The notes: a model not told the origin generated them from the sequence alone. A stretch of 64,000 nucleotides of DNA from UBA11400 sp964473555 (GCA_964473555.1 CAYYPL010000001.1:552983-616982); one strand, 5' to 3'. Numbered from the stretch's first letter, positions 36,018 to 44,552 are shown. A program made the numbers and translations.

Positions 36018-36917
36018 ATGAAACCAGACTTTTTCAGAGAACACATTCCCATTGACCAGATTGGCGTTGAGGAACGTGTTGCTCGACTCAAAACTCGAAG
36101 TATCAAAAAGGATTCGAAGAAGTTCGCCCTCCGTTTAGCACTCAGTATGGTCGATTTGACTACGTTAGAGGGAATGGACACCCAGAATAAAGTGATTCAA
36201 CTATGCCGTAAGGCAATGCAACCTCATATTCATGGGAAGGACATACCTACCGTTGCTGCAGTTTGTGTCTACCCGCCCTTCGTTAATGTGGCTAAAAGTG
36301 AGTTACGTGGAACCGGAATCCGTGTCGCCAGCGTAGCAACCGCTTTTCCAAGCGGACATGCCACACTTCATGAGAAACTGGCCGAAGTTCGATACTGCGT
36401 GGATCAGGGTGCTGATGAAATCGATATGGTGATCTCACGTGGTGAATTCCTGCGTGGTAACTATAATTTCACATTTGATGAAGTTGCTGCAGTCAAAGAA
36501 GCCTGTGGTCCGGCACATTTGAAGGTTATCCTCGAAACAGGTGAACTTCAGACACTCGACAATGTCCGCAAAGCCAGCGATATTTCTATGTATGCCGGGG
36601 CTGACTTCATCAAAACATCGACCGGAAAAGTAAGTCCTGCCGCTACCCTTCCCGTTACACTCGTTATGCTCGAAGCGATACGCGATTATTACTTCAAAAC
36701 CGGAATCCGTGTAGGAATGAAGCCGGCGGGTGGAATTCGAGATGCGAAAACGGCTCTCCAGTATCTTGTTACGCTCAAGGAAACCCTCGGAGCAGACTGG
36801 CTGAACCCGGATCTATTTCGATTCGGTGCCAGCACGCTGGCGAACGACCTGTTGATGCAGATCATGAAACAGGATACAGGCTTCTACCAATCCAAAGATT
36901 ATTTCACCATCGATTGA
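36018..36917 (+). CDS. deoC: Deoxyribose-phosphate aldolase (DERA-like long form)
   Basis: Cleaves 2-deoxyribose 5-phosphate to glyceraldehyde 3-phosphate and acetaldehyde. The 299-residue protein has the catalytic HLKVILETGEL (lysine in the relay), the Schiff-base lysine in ADFIKTSTGK and GMKPAGGIRDAKTAL. It is longer than the about 250-residue E. coli type and resembles the animal DERA form (FRFGASTLANDL near the C-terminus). It is 1 nt upstream of an aldehyde dehydrogenase gene, which suggests that acetaldehyde or a similar aldehyde product is oxidised in place. Confidence 0.95.
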   Translation: MKPDFFREHIPIDQIGVEERVARLKTRSIKKDSKKFALRLALSMVDLTTLEGMDTQNKVIQLCRKAMQPHIHGKDIPTVAAVCVYPPFVNVAKSELRGTGIRVASVATAFPSGHATLHEKLAEVRYCVDQGADEIDMVISRGEFLRGNYNFTFDEVAAVKEACGPAHLKVILETGELQTLDNVRKASDISMYAGADFIKTSTGKVSPAATLPVTLVMLEAIRDYYFKTGIRVGMKPAGGIRDAKTALQYLVTLKETLGADWLNPDLFRFGASTLANDLLMQIMKQDTGFYQSKDYFTID

Positions 36918-36918
36918 T

Positions 36919-38415
36919 ATGAGTACAACAACAAAAAACGGAACATCTCCAGCAGAAGGAATCAAAATTGATTTCAATCGGATCTGGGGATACGATCCCG
37001 CTCCCGAAAGCTCCGATCACATCCGTCTGGATACGAGTTACGATCTTTTTATTGGCGGAAAATTCGTCAAACCTGAAAGCGGTAAATACTTCGATACGGT
37101 TAATCCAGCCACTGGTAAAGTCATTGCTCAGGTTGCCGAAGCAAACGATTCGGATGTCGACAAAGCTGTAAAAGCTGCCCGAAAAGCATTTGGACCATGG
37201 AGCAAACTCCCTGCCGCTGAACGTGGTAAGTATTTGTATCGAATCGCCCGAATGATACAGGAACGTGCACGTGAGTTCGCTGTAATCGAGTCTATGGATG
37301 GTGGAAAACCTATCCGGGAATCCCGTGATGTGGATGTGCCACTGGCTGCGGCTCATTTTTTCTATTACGCAGGCTGGGCCGATAAACTTCAATACGCCTT
37401 CCCAGGACGCACACCTAAACCGATCGGGGTTGCCGGACAAATCATCCCTTGGAATTTTCCACTTCTAATGTCAGCCTGGAAAATTGCTCCAGCACTGGCT
37501 ACCGGTAACACAGTTGTGCTCAAACCAGCCGAAACAACGCCGCTGACCGCCCTAAAACTCGCTGAAATCATTCTGGAAGCTGGACTCCCGGCTGGAGTGG
37601 TAAACATCGTTACAGGGGCAGGAAAAACAGGCGCCTCAATTGTAAATCATTCCGATGTCGACAAGATCGCCTTTACCGGATCCACCGAGGTGGGTAAGAT
37701 TATCATGAAATCCATCGCCGGTACCTCTAAAAAGTACACGCTCGAACTTGGCGGCAAGGCAGCGAACATTATCTTTGCCGATGCAGCGATCGATCAAGCC
37801 GTGGAAGGTATCGTTAATGCGATATTCTTCAATCAAGGACATGTATGTTGCGCAGGGTCCCGACTTTTTGTCCAGGAATCCGTTGCCGATGAAGTAATCG
37901 CCAAACTGAAAATGAGAATGGATACCTTGATTGTGGGTGATCCGCTGGACAAAAATACCGATATCGGTGCCATTAACTCTAAAATACAGCTCGATAAAAT
38001 CCAGGATTACATCCGAATCGGACAAGATGAAGGCGCTACGATGTACCAAAGTTCCTGCGTCATCCCATCAAATGGATTTTTCTGTCGCCCGACGTTATTT
38101 ACAGGCGTATCTCAGTCTAACCGCATCGTTCAGGAAGAGATCTTTGGACCTGTACTGACTATTCAAACTTTCCGTACTCCAGAAGAAGTCCTGGAAAAAG
38201 CGAATAACACTCCTTATGGTCTCTCCGGTGGCGTTTGGACAGACAAGGGATCCAAGATATTCAGTCTTACGACCCGAATGCGAGCAGGGGTAATCTGGGC
38301 AAATACATTCAATAAGTTCGATCCGACATCACCTTTTGGCGGTTACAAAGAGTCGGGATTAGGTCGTGAAGGTGGGCTTCACGGGCTTATGCCTTATCTG
38401 AATCTCGACAATTAA
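36919..38415 (+). CDS. Aldehyde dehydrogenase, catalytic
   Basis: A 498-residue NAD(P)+-dependent aldehyde dehydrogenase. The substrate-site Asn is in IIPWNFPLLM, the general base in LELGGKAANI (usually LELGGKSPN) and the nucleophile in NQGHVCCAGSRLF. The NAD site GSTEVGK and C-terminal SPFGGYKESGLGREGG are intact. It lies directly after deoC and before a truncated homologue. The proposed role is to oxidise aldehydes from deoxyribose breakdown. The trio resembles a split ALDH16 arrangement. Confidence 0.93.
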   Translation: MSTTTKNGTSPAEGIKIDFNRIWGYDPAPESSDHIRLDTSYDLFIGGKFVKPESGKYFDTVNPATGKVIAQVAEANDSDVDKAVKAARKAFGPWSKLPAAERGKYLYRIARMIQERAREFAVIESMDGGKPIRESRDVDVPLAAAHFFYYAGWADKLQYAFPGRTPKPIGVAGQIIPWNFPLLMSAWKIAPALATGNTVVLKPAETTPLTALKLAEIILEAGLPAGVVNIVTGAGKTGASIVNHSDVDKIAFTGSTEVGKIIMKSIAGTSKKYTLELGGKAANIIFADAAIDQAVEGIVNAIFFNQGHVCCAGSRLFVQESVADEVIAKLKMRMDTLIVGDPLDKNTDIGAINSKIQLDKIQDYIRIGQDEGATMYQSSCVIPSNGFFCRPTLFTGVSQSNRIVQEEIFGPVLTIQTFRTPEEVLEKANNTPYGLSGGVWTDKGSKIFSLTTRMRAGVIWANTFNKFDPTSPFGGYKESGLGREGGLHGLMPYLNLDN

Positions 38416-38440
38416 TCACCTGATTTAACGACTTTATATC

Positions 38441-39304
38441 ATGACAAATCGATTAACTGTATTGAAAACATATAAAATCTACATCGGTGGAAAGTATGAA
38501 CGATCGGAATCAGGTCGATACTATCCACTGACTGATCAATCAGGCAAACAGATTGCCAATATCTGTCTCTCAAGCCGTAAAGATTTCCGAAATGCCGTTG
38601 TAGCTGCAAGAACTGCACAATCTGGATGGGCTTCCAGATCAGCTTATAATCGTGCACAGATTCTGTACCGAATGGCTGAGATGATGGACGCAAGAAGTAC
38701 CCAGTTTGTAGACGAACTCATACTCGAAGGATTCTCAGCAAAAGATGCTCAGCTTCAGGTCGAACAAGCTGTTGACAAATTGGTATACTTCGCCGGGTGG
38801 TGCGATAAAATCTCTCAGGTATTCGGATCAGTAAATCCGGTTGCATCGCAGCATTTCAACTTTTCGGTGCCAGAACCAACAGGCGTCGTTGCCGTTTTTG
38901 CACCCATTAAGAATCCGTTAACAGGACTCATCGCTGCGATGGCTCCAATCATTGCAACTGGCAATACCTGTGTAATCCTTCTGCCAGATACTCATCCACT
39001 GGCAGGACTGACTTTTGCTGAGGTTCTGGGTACTTCAGATCTCCCGAGTGGAGTGGTTAACATACTTACAGGATTTGAGTCAGAATTACTCGATTCTGCA
39101 ACTTCGCACATGGATGTCAATGCAATCGCCTACCATAGAAATGATGCAGGATCCATCAAAATCATTCAAACTAACGCAGCGCTGAACATCAAACGAGTAC
39201 ATTTCTACAATACCGACGCTACCAAAACCGTTGATGATAAAAACCCCTACCGTATACTGGATTTTATGGAAATCAAAACCACCTGGCATCCGATAGGGAC
39301 TTAG
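38441..39304 (+). CDS. Truncated, non-catalytic aldehyde dehydrogenase homologue
   Basis: A 287-residue protein homologous to the N-terminal part of aldehyde dehydrogenases (KIYIGGKYERSESGRYYPL, YRMAEMMDARSTQF, YFAGWCDKISQVFGSVNP). The substrate Asn motif is replaced (FAPIKNPLTGLI) and the sequence stops without any catalytic Cys domain. The reading frame is intact and conserved throughout, which argues against a pseudogene. It is probably a partner subunit of the preceding enzyme, like the non-catalytic C-terminal half of ALDH16. The gap to the catalytic gene is 25 nt. Confidence 0.85.
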   Translation: MTNRLTVLKTYKIYIGGKYERSESGRYYPLTDQSGKQIANICLSSRKDFRNAVVAARTAQSGWASRSAYNRAQILYRMAEMMDARSTQFVDELILEGFSAKDAQLQVEQAVDKLVYFAGWCDKISQVFGSVNPVASQHFNFSVPEPTGVVAVFAPIKNPLTGLIAAMAPIIATGNTCVILLPDTHPLAGLTFAEVLGTSDLPSGVVNILTGFESELLDSATSHMDVNAIAYHRNDAGSIKIIQTNAALNIKRVHFYNTDATKTVDDKNPYRILDFMEIKTTWHPIGT

Positions 39305-39316
39305 TACGATAGGAAC

Positions 39317-39874
39317 ATGACAAAAATTAACCATCCATATCCATCCCGTTTAAAAACAGCTGCTTTTGTTTGTAGTATCGCACTGGTTTTGCATTCCTGT
39401 GCGACAACACAAGAAGTTGTGGTTTTAAAAGAGCCCGTAACTGAAACAACTGTCGATAATCCTTCCGAGGCACTTGGATACAACTACGAGGAGTATCTTT
39501 TTAAGCCTGAAATGGTGTTTCATTCGGTCGAAAACACAATTCCAGAGGTTTTCCAAGTGGATGTTGCCATATCTCAGGCTAATGCTAACACTGGTTTCAG
39601 GGTTCAGGTCGTTTCAACACAGGATGTTCGTGAGGCTGAGGATCTTCGTACGGAATTTAACACTTGGTTGGATCAGGAAGCCTCGGAGTATAATGCAAAT
39701 GCCTATATCTTGTTTCGTCAACCCTTCTACAAACTTCATGTAGGGGATTTCAGGATCCGTGAAGAAGCCATTGAATTCGCTCAAGTCGTAAAACGAAAAT
39801 TCCCTGACGCCTGGGTTGTCTTCGACACCATCAATCCGAACTCGATTACCACCAGAACCGTTTCTAAACAGTAG
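39317..39874 (+). CDS. SPOR-domain lipoprotein
   Basis: A 185-residue envelope lipoprotein. The signal peptide ends in a lipobox (VLHSC, Cys near residue 28). The C-terminal SPOR domain (about 95-175) contains GFRVQVVSTQDVREAEDL, the FYKLHVGDFRIREEA core and AWVVFDTI. SPOR domains bind denuded peptidoglycan at division sites. It is convergent with ychF, 17 nt away. Confidence 0.88.
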   Translation: MTKINHPYPSRLKTAAFVCSIALVLHSCATTQEVVVLKEPVTETTVDNPSEALGYNYEEYLFKPEMVFHSVENTIPEVFQVDVAISQANANTGFRVQVVSTQDVREAEDLRTEFNTWLDQEASEYNANAYILFRQPFYKLHVGDFRIREEAIEFAQVVKRKFPDAWVVFDTINPNSITTRTVSKQ

Positions 39875-39891
39875 CGCTTTTATTAGGGTAC

Positions 39892-40992
39892 TTAGACATT
39901 AAATCTGAAATGCATGACATCGCCGTCCTGTACGATGTATTCCTTGCCTTCTGAGCGCATTTTTCCCGCTTCTTTGGCCGCAGCTTCATTTTTGTATTGC
40001 ACATAGTCTTCGTACTTGATCGTCTCTGCACGGATAAATCCACGCTCAAAGTCTGAATGGATAACCCCAGCGGCTTGTGGAGCTTTAAACCCTTTTTCTA
40101 TCGTCCATGCGCGGACTTCTTTCTCTCCGGCCGTGAAATACGTGATCAATCCAAGCTCTTTATAAGCTGCACGGATCAGCAGATCAAGTCCGGCACTTTC
40201 AATTCCTAGTTCCTGCAGGAACATGACTTTCTCTTCTGCATCGAGTTCAGCAATTTCAGCCTCAACTTTTGCGCTTACAACAACAAGTTCCGACCCTTGA
40301 GACTTCGCCACTTCTCGCACTTTATCCACATACAGATTACCTTTGGCATCTGGTAAATCCGTTTCGGCCACATTGGTTACATACAGAACCGGTTTTTCGG
40401 TCAACAGAAACAAATCAGCATATCCTTCACGTTCAAGATCATTCGCCTGAAATGATCGCACAGGATTCCCATTTTCCACATGCTCACGAAGTCTTTCAAT
40501 AGCTTCCAGTTGCATTGATATTTGTTTATCACCCGCTTTTGCAGCTTTTTTGAGTCGGTCGACACGCTTTTCTATACTTTCGAGATCTTTGTATAGCAAC
40601 TCTGAATCGATGATCTGAATATCACGAATCGGATCAATTCCACCTTCCACATGGATCACATCATCATCTACAAAACACCGAACCACGTGAACAATAATGT
40701 CTACTTCACGGATGTGGGACAAAAACGCATTCCCCTTTCCTTTACCTTCAGAAGCACCTTTTACCAAACCGGCAATATCCACAAATTCAATAGAAGCAGG
40801 AACAACCCGTTGTGGTTTCACTAGTTCAGTTAGTTTATCCAGACGTGGGTCTGGAACCGGAACAATCCCCACATTAGGATCTATTGTGCAGAATGGAAAA
40901 TTAGCGGCTTCTGCGCCCGCATTACTCAATGCATTAAACAAAGAGGACTTCCCAACATTTGGAAGTCCAACAATCCCACATTTCAAACTCAT
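39892..40992 (-). CDS. ychF: Obg-related ATPase YchF
   Basis: A 366-residue P-loop NTPase of the Obg/YchF group that prefers ATP and associates with ribosomes and oxidative-stress control. The P-loop is GLPNVGKSSLFNAL near the N-terminus, with VDIAGLVKGASEGKGKGN, the NVAE motif in place of GTPase NKXD, and the C-terminal TGS-like domain (LITYFTAGEKEVRAWTI and FERGFIRAETIKYEDY). The length is normal. It lies 31 nt downstream of nusB. Confidence 0.96.
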   Translation of the reverse strand: MSLKCGIVGLPNVGKSSLFNALSNAGAEAANFPFCTIDPNVGIVPVPDPRLDKLTELVKPQRVVPASIEFVDIAGLVKGASEGKGKGNAFLSHIREVDIIVHVVRCFVDDDVIHVEGGIDPIRDIQIIDSELLYKDLESIEKRVDRLKKAAKAGDKQISMQLEAIERLREHVENGNPVRSFQANDLEREGYADLFLLTEKPVLYVTNVAETDLPDAKGNLYVDKVREVAKSQGSELVVVSAKVEAEIAELDAEEKVMFLQELGIESAGLDLLIRAAYKELGLITYFTAGEKEVRAWTIEKGFKAPQAAGVIHSDFERGFIRAETIKYEDYVQYKNEAAAKEAGKMRSEGKEYIVQDGDVMHFRFNV

Positions 40993-41023
40993 GGATTTAA
41001 ATTCAGACTGTTAATGGATAACA

Positions 41024-41494
41024 TTATTTATTTGCTCTGCGAGGAGCCGTTTCTACAAGACCTAAACCTGTCTTGTTAATTTTTCCTTCTTTGCGAAGAT
41101 CGTCCAAGACCCCATCCAACACCCCATTTACAAAAACACCGGACTTTGCCGTTGAATATTTCTTTGCAACTTCGATGGCCTCGTTGATCGTTACCTTGGT
41201 AGGGATATCATCAAAATGAAGTAGCTCGGCAATAGCCATTCTCAGCACAATTTTATCGACCAGTGCAATCCTGGAAAGTTCCCAGTTCTGGATTCGTGAT
41301 TCAATGTACGTATCGTAATCCTCACCATGCCGGATGGTAGACAAAAATAGTTTTTCAGCAAATTGAAGGTCATCTTTTTCTTTAGCTTCAGACTTAATCT
41401 GAGTGGCGATGACGTGTGCCGGGTCGTCGTTAGACAACGTAAAGGCATAAACAGCTTTTAATACGGCTTCCCGGAGAGTTCTTCGATTGATCAT
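41024..41494 (-). CDS. nusB: Transcription antitermination protein NusB
   Basis: 156 residues; it binds boxA RNA with NusE to form the antitermination complex on rRNA operons. The N-terminal RRTLREAVLKAVYAFTLS and the C-terminal block RIALVDKIVLRMAIAELLHFDDIPTKVTINEAIEVAKKYS hold the characteristic helices. VFVNGVLDGVL is the usual end motif. It is divergent from the tRNA-Val gene. Confidence 0.93.
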   Translation of the reverse strand: MINRRTLREAVLKAVYAFTLSNDDPAHVIATQIKSEAKEKDDLQFAEKLFLSTIRHGEDYDTYIESRIQNWELSRIALVDKIVLRMAIAELLHFDDIPTKVTINEAIEVAKKYSTAKSGVFVNGVLDGVLDDLRKEGKINKTGLGLVETAPRRANK

Positions 41495-41610
41495 GTAACA
41501 AATTTTATATATCTCCCGAAGATACGATGTTTTAGACTCAGAACACAGTTACAAACACAATTTCAATCACCTAAAAGGACATAGTTACACCAAGTACATT
41601 TAAAAAAACA

Positions 41611-41641
41611 TTGAAATCAGCCTACTTCCGTCGTATCTTTG
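41611..41641 (+). promoter_or_regulatory. Bacteroidota-type promoter for tRNA-Val
   Basis: TTG (41611-41613), a 20-nt spacer, then TATCTTTG (41634-41641), a perfect match to the TAnnTTTG -7 box of Bacteroidota sigma-70. The expected start of transcription is about 41647, just before the tRNA. Confidence 0.75.
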
Positions 41642-41653
41642 TTGGTTTAGTGG

Positions 41654-41727
41654 GGGTCGTTAGCTCAGTTGGTTAGAGCGCCACGTTGACATCGTGGAGG
41701 TCGATGGTTCGAATCCATTACGACCCA
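41654..41727 (+). tRNA. tRNA-Val (anticodon GAC)
   Basis: A 74-nt cloverleaf. The acceptor stem is GGGTCGT / ACGACCC (41654-41660 with 41720-41726), and the D arm GCTC...GAGC. The anticodon stem is CCACG/CGTGG with loop TTGACAT (anticodon GAC at 41688-41690), and the T arm GATGG-TTCGAAT-CCATT. The discriminator is A and the CCA end is not encoded. Confidence 0.96.
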
Positions 41728-41743
41728 CTTCCTTCTAAACATT

Positions 41744-41774
41744 GCGCATGGGTAACCGGCGCTTTTTGTTTTTT
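41744..41774 (+). terminator. Terminator after tRNA-Val
   Basis: A stem of GCGC + TGG (one bulged A) with CCG + GCGC around a GTAA loop (41744-41762) is followed by TTTTTGTTTTTT. It ends about 20 nt before the thrS ATG, so it may reduce but not necessarily stop transcription into thrS. Confidence 0.55.
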
Positions 41775-41794
41775 ATATACCTAACGATCGATTT

Positions 41795-43744
41795 ATGTCC
41801 TCCCAATCCATTTCGTTGACCTTCCCTGATGGAACTGTCAGATCCTACCCTGCCGGCACAACTGGCTTTGAGGTGGCTTCTGCCATTTCACCCGGATTGG
41901 CAAGAGCTGCGCTATCTGTTACCGTTTCTGGTATGATTTATGACCTGAATCGCCCAATTACGACAAACGGAAGCATTACGATTAACACCTGGGAGTCGGA
42001 AGACGGTCAGCAGACTTTTTGGCACAGCTCGGCTCACTTGCTTGCTGAAGCAGTACAGGAACTCTTCGAAGATGTGAAATTCGGTATCGGTCCTCCTATC
42101 GGCAATGGATTTTACTACGACATGGATTTCGGTGATTACAAACTTACTGAAGCAGATCTGCTCAAGATTGAGAACAAAATGCTCGAGCTGGCTCGTCAGA
42201 AGTCCAATTTTGTTCGTAAAGAAGTCCCAAAAGACGAAGCTATCACTTATTTCAAGGATAAAAACGACCCTTACAAAATCGATTTGCTCGATGGCCTCGA
42301 AGACGGATCCATCACCTTCTACCAACAAGGAAACTTCGTAGACTTGTGCCGTGGTCCACACATCCCTTCTACCGAACCCATCAAGGCAATCAAACTTCTC
42401 AGTATTGCTGGAGCTTACTGGCGAGGTGACGAAAATAACAAACAGTTGACCCGTGTGTATGGCATCTCCTTTCCTAAGAAGTCCATGCTCGATGAGTATC
42501 TGATTCAACTGGAGGAAGCCAAAAAGCGTGATCACAAGAAACTCGGCAGGGAGCTCGGCATTTTCATCATCGATCAGATGGTCGGAAAAGGATTACCCAT
42601 CTGGCTTCCAAACGGAACTACGATTCGTCGTACCCTGGAGGCGTTTCTGCGCAAAGAGCAAATTGCACGTGGATACAAAGAGGTGATCACTCCGCATATC
42701 GGAAACATTGAACTGTATAAAACCTCTGGACATTATCCGTATTACGCCGATTCCCAGTTCGATCCGATTACCGTCGAAGACGAGCAGTATATGCTCAAAC
42801 CAATGAACTGTCCGCATCACCATCGTATTTATTCCTCTTCCATGCGCAGTTACCGGGATCTACCACTGCGTTTGGCTGAATTTGGTACCGTTTACCGATA
42901 TGAGCAGTCCGGTGAGCTCAACGGACTCTCACGCGTGCGTGGATTCACACAGGATGACGCTCACATTTATTGCACGAACGAACAGCTCAAAGACGAAATC
43001 AAAAACTGCATCGATCTGACCAAGTACGTATTCGAGACCTTCGACATGAAAGTAGACATCCGTTTATCTTTCCGTGATGATAACGAGAAAAAATACGGTG
43101 GTAACACCGAATACTGGGAAAGAGCCCAGCAAGAAATTAAAGAAGTGGCCGACGAACTGGACCTAAGCTATGTGATTGCTCCAGGTGAGGCCAGCTTCTA
43201 TGGACCAAAGATCGATTTCATCATCAAGGATGCACTTGGCCGCAAGTGGCAGGTCGGAACCATTCAGGTAGATTATGTCATGCCAGAGCGATTTGATCTG
43301 ACCTACGTGGGTAACGACAACCAGAAACATCGTCCGGTCATCATTCACCGTGCGCCCTTTGGATCCATGGAGCGATTCACAAGTATATTAATCGAACATT
43401 TTGCCGGTGATTTTCCGGTATGGTTGACGCCTCAGCAAGTCATGCTGATTCCAGTCTCGGACCAGTTCAACGAATTGGCATATACCTATGAAACCGAGAT
43501 GAAATTCCATGGCATCCGCGTCGAAACCGACACACGAAGTGATCAGATCGGTGCAAAAATTCGTGATGCAGAAAAGAAAAAAATTCCATATATGTTGATA
43601 ATCGGTGAACGAGAAGCCAACGAAGGAACAGTTTCTGTACGCCGACACAAACGGGGTGATCAAGGAAGTTTGAAATTCTCAGAATTTCTTGATAAAGTAC
43701 GTGCGGAAATCTACAACAGGGATAATCCCCCAACTTTGAATTAA
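41795..43744 (+). CDS. thrS: Threonyl-tRNA synthetase
   Basis: A 649-residue class II synthetase that charges tRNA(Thr). The N-terminal TGS domain covers about 1-62, followed by the editing domain with the HSSAHLLAEAV histidines and VDLCRGPHIPS. The catalytic core has zinc-binding MKPMNCPHHHRIY and motif 2/3 residues (YRYEQSGELNGLSRVRGFTQ; HRAPFGSMERF). The C-terminal anticodon-binding domain (about 545-640) starts WLTPQQVMLIP. The length is typical. It heads the thrS-infC-rpmI-rplT-pheST cluster. Confidence 0.98.
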   Translation: MSSQSISLTFPDGTVRSYPAGTTGFEVASAISPGLARAALSVTVSGMIYDLNRPITTNGSITINTWESEDGQQTFWHSSAHLLAEAVQELFEDVKFGIGPPIGNGFYYDMDFGDYKLTEADLLKIENKMLELARQKSNFVRKEVPKDEAITYFKDKNDPYKIDLLDGLEDGSITFYQQGNFVDLCRGPHIPSTEPIKAIKLLSIAGAYWRGDENNKQLTRVYGISFPKKSMLDEYLIQLEEAKKRDHKKLGRELGIFIIDQMVGKGLPIWLPNGTTIRRTLEAFLRKEQIARGYKEVITPHIGNIELYKTSGHYPYYADSQFDPITVEDEQYMLKPMNCPHHHRIYSSSMRSYRDLPLRLAEFGTVYRYEQSGELNGLSRVRGFTQDDAHIYCTNEQLKDEIKNCIDLTKYVFETFDMKVDIRLSFRDDNEKKYGGNTEYWERAQQEIKEVADELDLSYVIAPGEASFYGPKIDFIIKDALGRKWQVGTIQVDYVMPERFDLTYVGNDNQKHRPVIIHRAPFGSMERFTSILIEHFAGDFPVWLTPQQVMLIPVSDQFNELAYTYETEMKFHGIRVETDTRSDQIGAKIRDAEKKKIPYMLIIGEREANEGTVSVRRHKRGDQGSLKFSEFLDKVRAEIYNRDNPPTLN

Positions 43745-43745
43745 C

Positions 43746-43750
43746 AGGAG
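43746..43750 (+). promoter_or_regulatory. Unusual Shine-Dalgarno (AGGAG) in front of infC
   Basis: AGGAG lies 3 nt before ATT 43754 and 9 nt before ATC 43760. Most genes in this window lack a Shine-Dalgarno, so this one marks a start that needs help: infC has no ATG, GTG or TTG at the conserved N-terminus. Confidence 0.6.
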
Positions 43751-43753
43751 AAA

Positions 43754-44293
43754 ATTACTATCGGAAAGCGTTTTAAAGAATACAAACAGGAGTCACGTGA
43801 ACGTCTGAATGGCGAGATCAACGCTCCTAAAGTCCGTGTGATCAAACCAAACGGGGATCACGTACTCACCTCATCGTCAGAAGCCCTCAGATTGGCAGAG
43901 CAATTTGAACTGGACTTGGTTGAAGTAGCGCCGAATGCTGATCCACCGGTATGTCGGATCATGGATTACGGCAAATTCCAGTTTGAGAAAAAGAAAAAAG
44001 AGAAAGAAGCCAAAAAGAAACAACACGTAGTTACACTCAAAGAACTTCGTTTTCGTCCCCATACAGACGACCATGACTACGATTTCAAGCTCAAACACGC
44101 CAAAAAGTTTTTGGAAGAAGGCGCTAAAGTCAAGGCAACGGTTCAGTTTCGTGGACGTGATATCATTTATTCACAAAATGGTGAAGAACTACTGAACCGC
44201 TTCACTGTGGATCTCGAAGATCACGGCAAAGTTGAGCAAAAAGCTACTCTTGAGGGCAAGAGGATGTCTCTCATCATTGCACCGCTCAAGTAG
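43754..44293 (+). CDS. infC: Translation initiation factor IF-3, non-AUG start
   Basis: IF-3 binds the 30S subunit and rejects wrong start codons. The conserved N-terminal sequence (RFKEYKQESRERLNGEINAP) extends upstream to a stop at 43742-43744 and contains no ATG/GTG/TTG. The start is therefore ATT 43754, as in E. coli infC, or ATC 43760. Using the first start codon in the usual set (GTG 43838) would remove 28 conserved residues. The body shows DLVEVAPNADPPVCRIMDYG, the Lys-rich linker and the C-terminal RGRDIIYSQNGEELL. The predicted length is 179 residues. A rare start normally allows self-repression by IF-3. Confidence 0.93.
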   Translation: MTIGKRFKEYKQESRERLNGEINAPKVRVIKPNGDHVLTSSSEALRLAEQFELDLVEVAPNADPPVCRIMDYGKFQFEKKKKEKEAKKKQHVVTLKELRFRPHTDDHDYDFKLKHAKKFLEEGAKVKATVQFRGRDIIYSQNGEELLNRFTVDLEDHGKVEQKATLEGKRMSLIIAPLK

Positions 44294-44302
44294 TGATTTT
44301 TT

Positions 44303-44424
44303 AGGGTAGTAGGAAGTGGGAAGTAGTTAGTGGGATTTCTTAACCATCTACTGCCTACTACCTACTGCCCACTACCTACTGCCCACTACCTACTGCCCAC
44401 TACCTACTGCCTACTGCCTACTAC
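44303..44424. repeat. Heptanucleotide inverted array (locus 4) in the infC-rpmI gap
   Basis: The G-rich arm (44303-44336) has units such as AGGGTAG, TAGGAAG, TGGGAAG and TAGTTAG. The C-rich arm (44348-44424) has eleven 7-nt units without interruption (CTACTGC, CTACTAC, CCACTAC). It belongs to the same family as loci 1-3 but has a longer pyrimidine arm. The pyrimidine-rich character continues to about 44465. Confidence 0.9.
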
Positions 44425-44470
44425 CTCTGATCTGTCACTTCTCCTTTGTGTCTCATCTCCTGACTGTCCA

Positions 44471-44515
44471 CGCACGTTTTTACTTGTAAAAAGTGCGTTA
44501 TATGTGTATCTTTTG
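44471..44515 (+). promoter_or_regulatory. Hairpin and candidate promoter upstream of rpmI
   Basis: The hairpin CGCAC-(G)-TTTTTA / TAAAAA-GTGCG occupies 44471-44497. Inside it begins a promoter-like pair: TTG (44484-44486), exactly 20 nt, then TATCTTTT (44507-44514), one base off TAnnTTTG. It could drive rpmI-rplT separately from infC. The hairpin could also be part of an L20-responsive leader, as known in other bacteria for this spot; that is inference. Confidence 0.45.
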
Positions 44516-44552
44516 TGCTTATCCCAAGTTCAATTTGACATGAAGTAGGAAT

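Noticed and set aside
43838..44293. infC starting at GTG 43838
   Set aside because: It removes 28 residues of the conserved IF-3 N-terminal domain that are in frame directly upstream.
44330..44548. A 72-codon frame reading LPTTYCPLPTAHY-type repeats
   Set aside because: It is a translation of the heptanucleotide array; periodic low-complexity residues follow from the 7-nt unit and there is no conserved domain.
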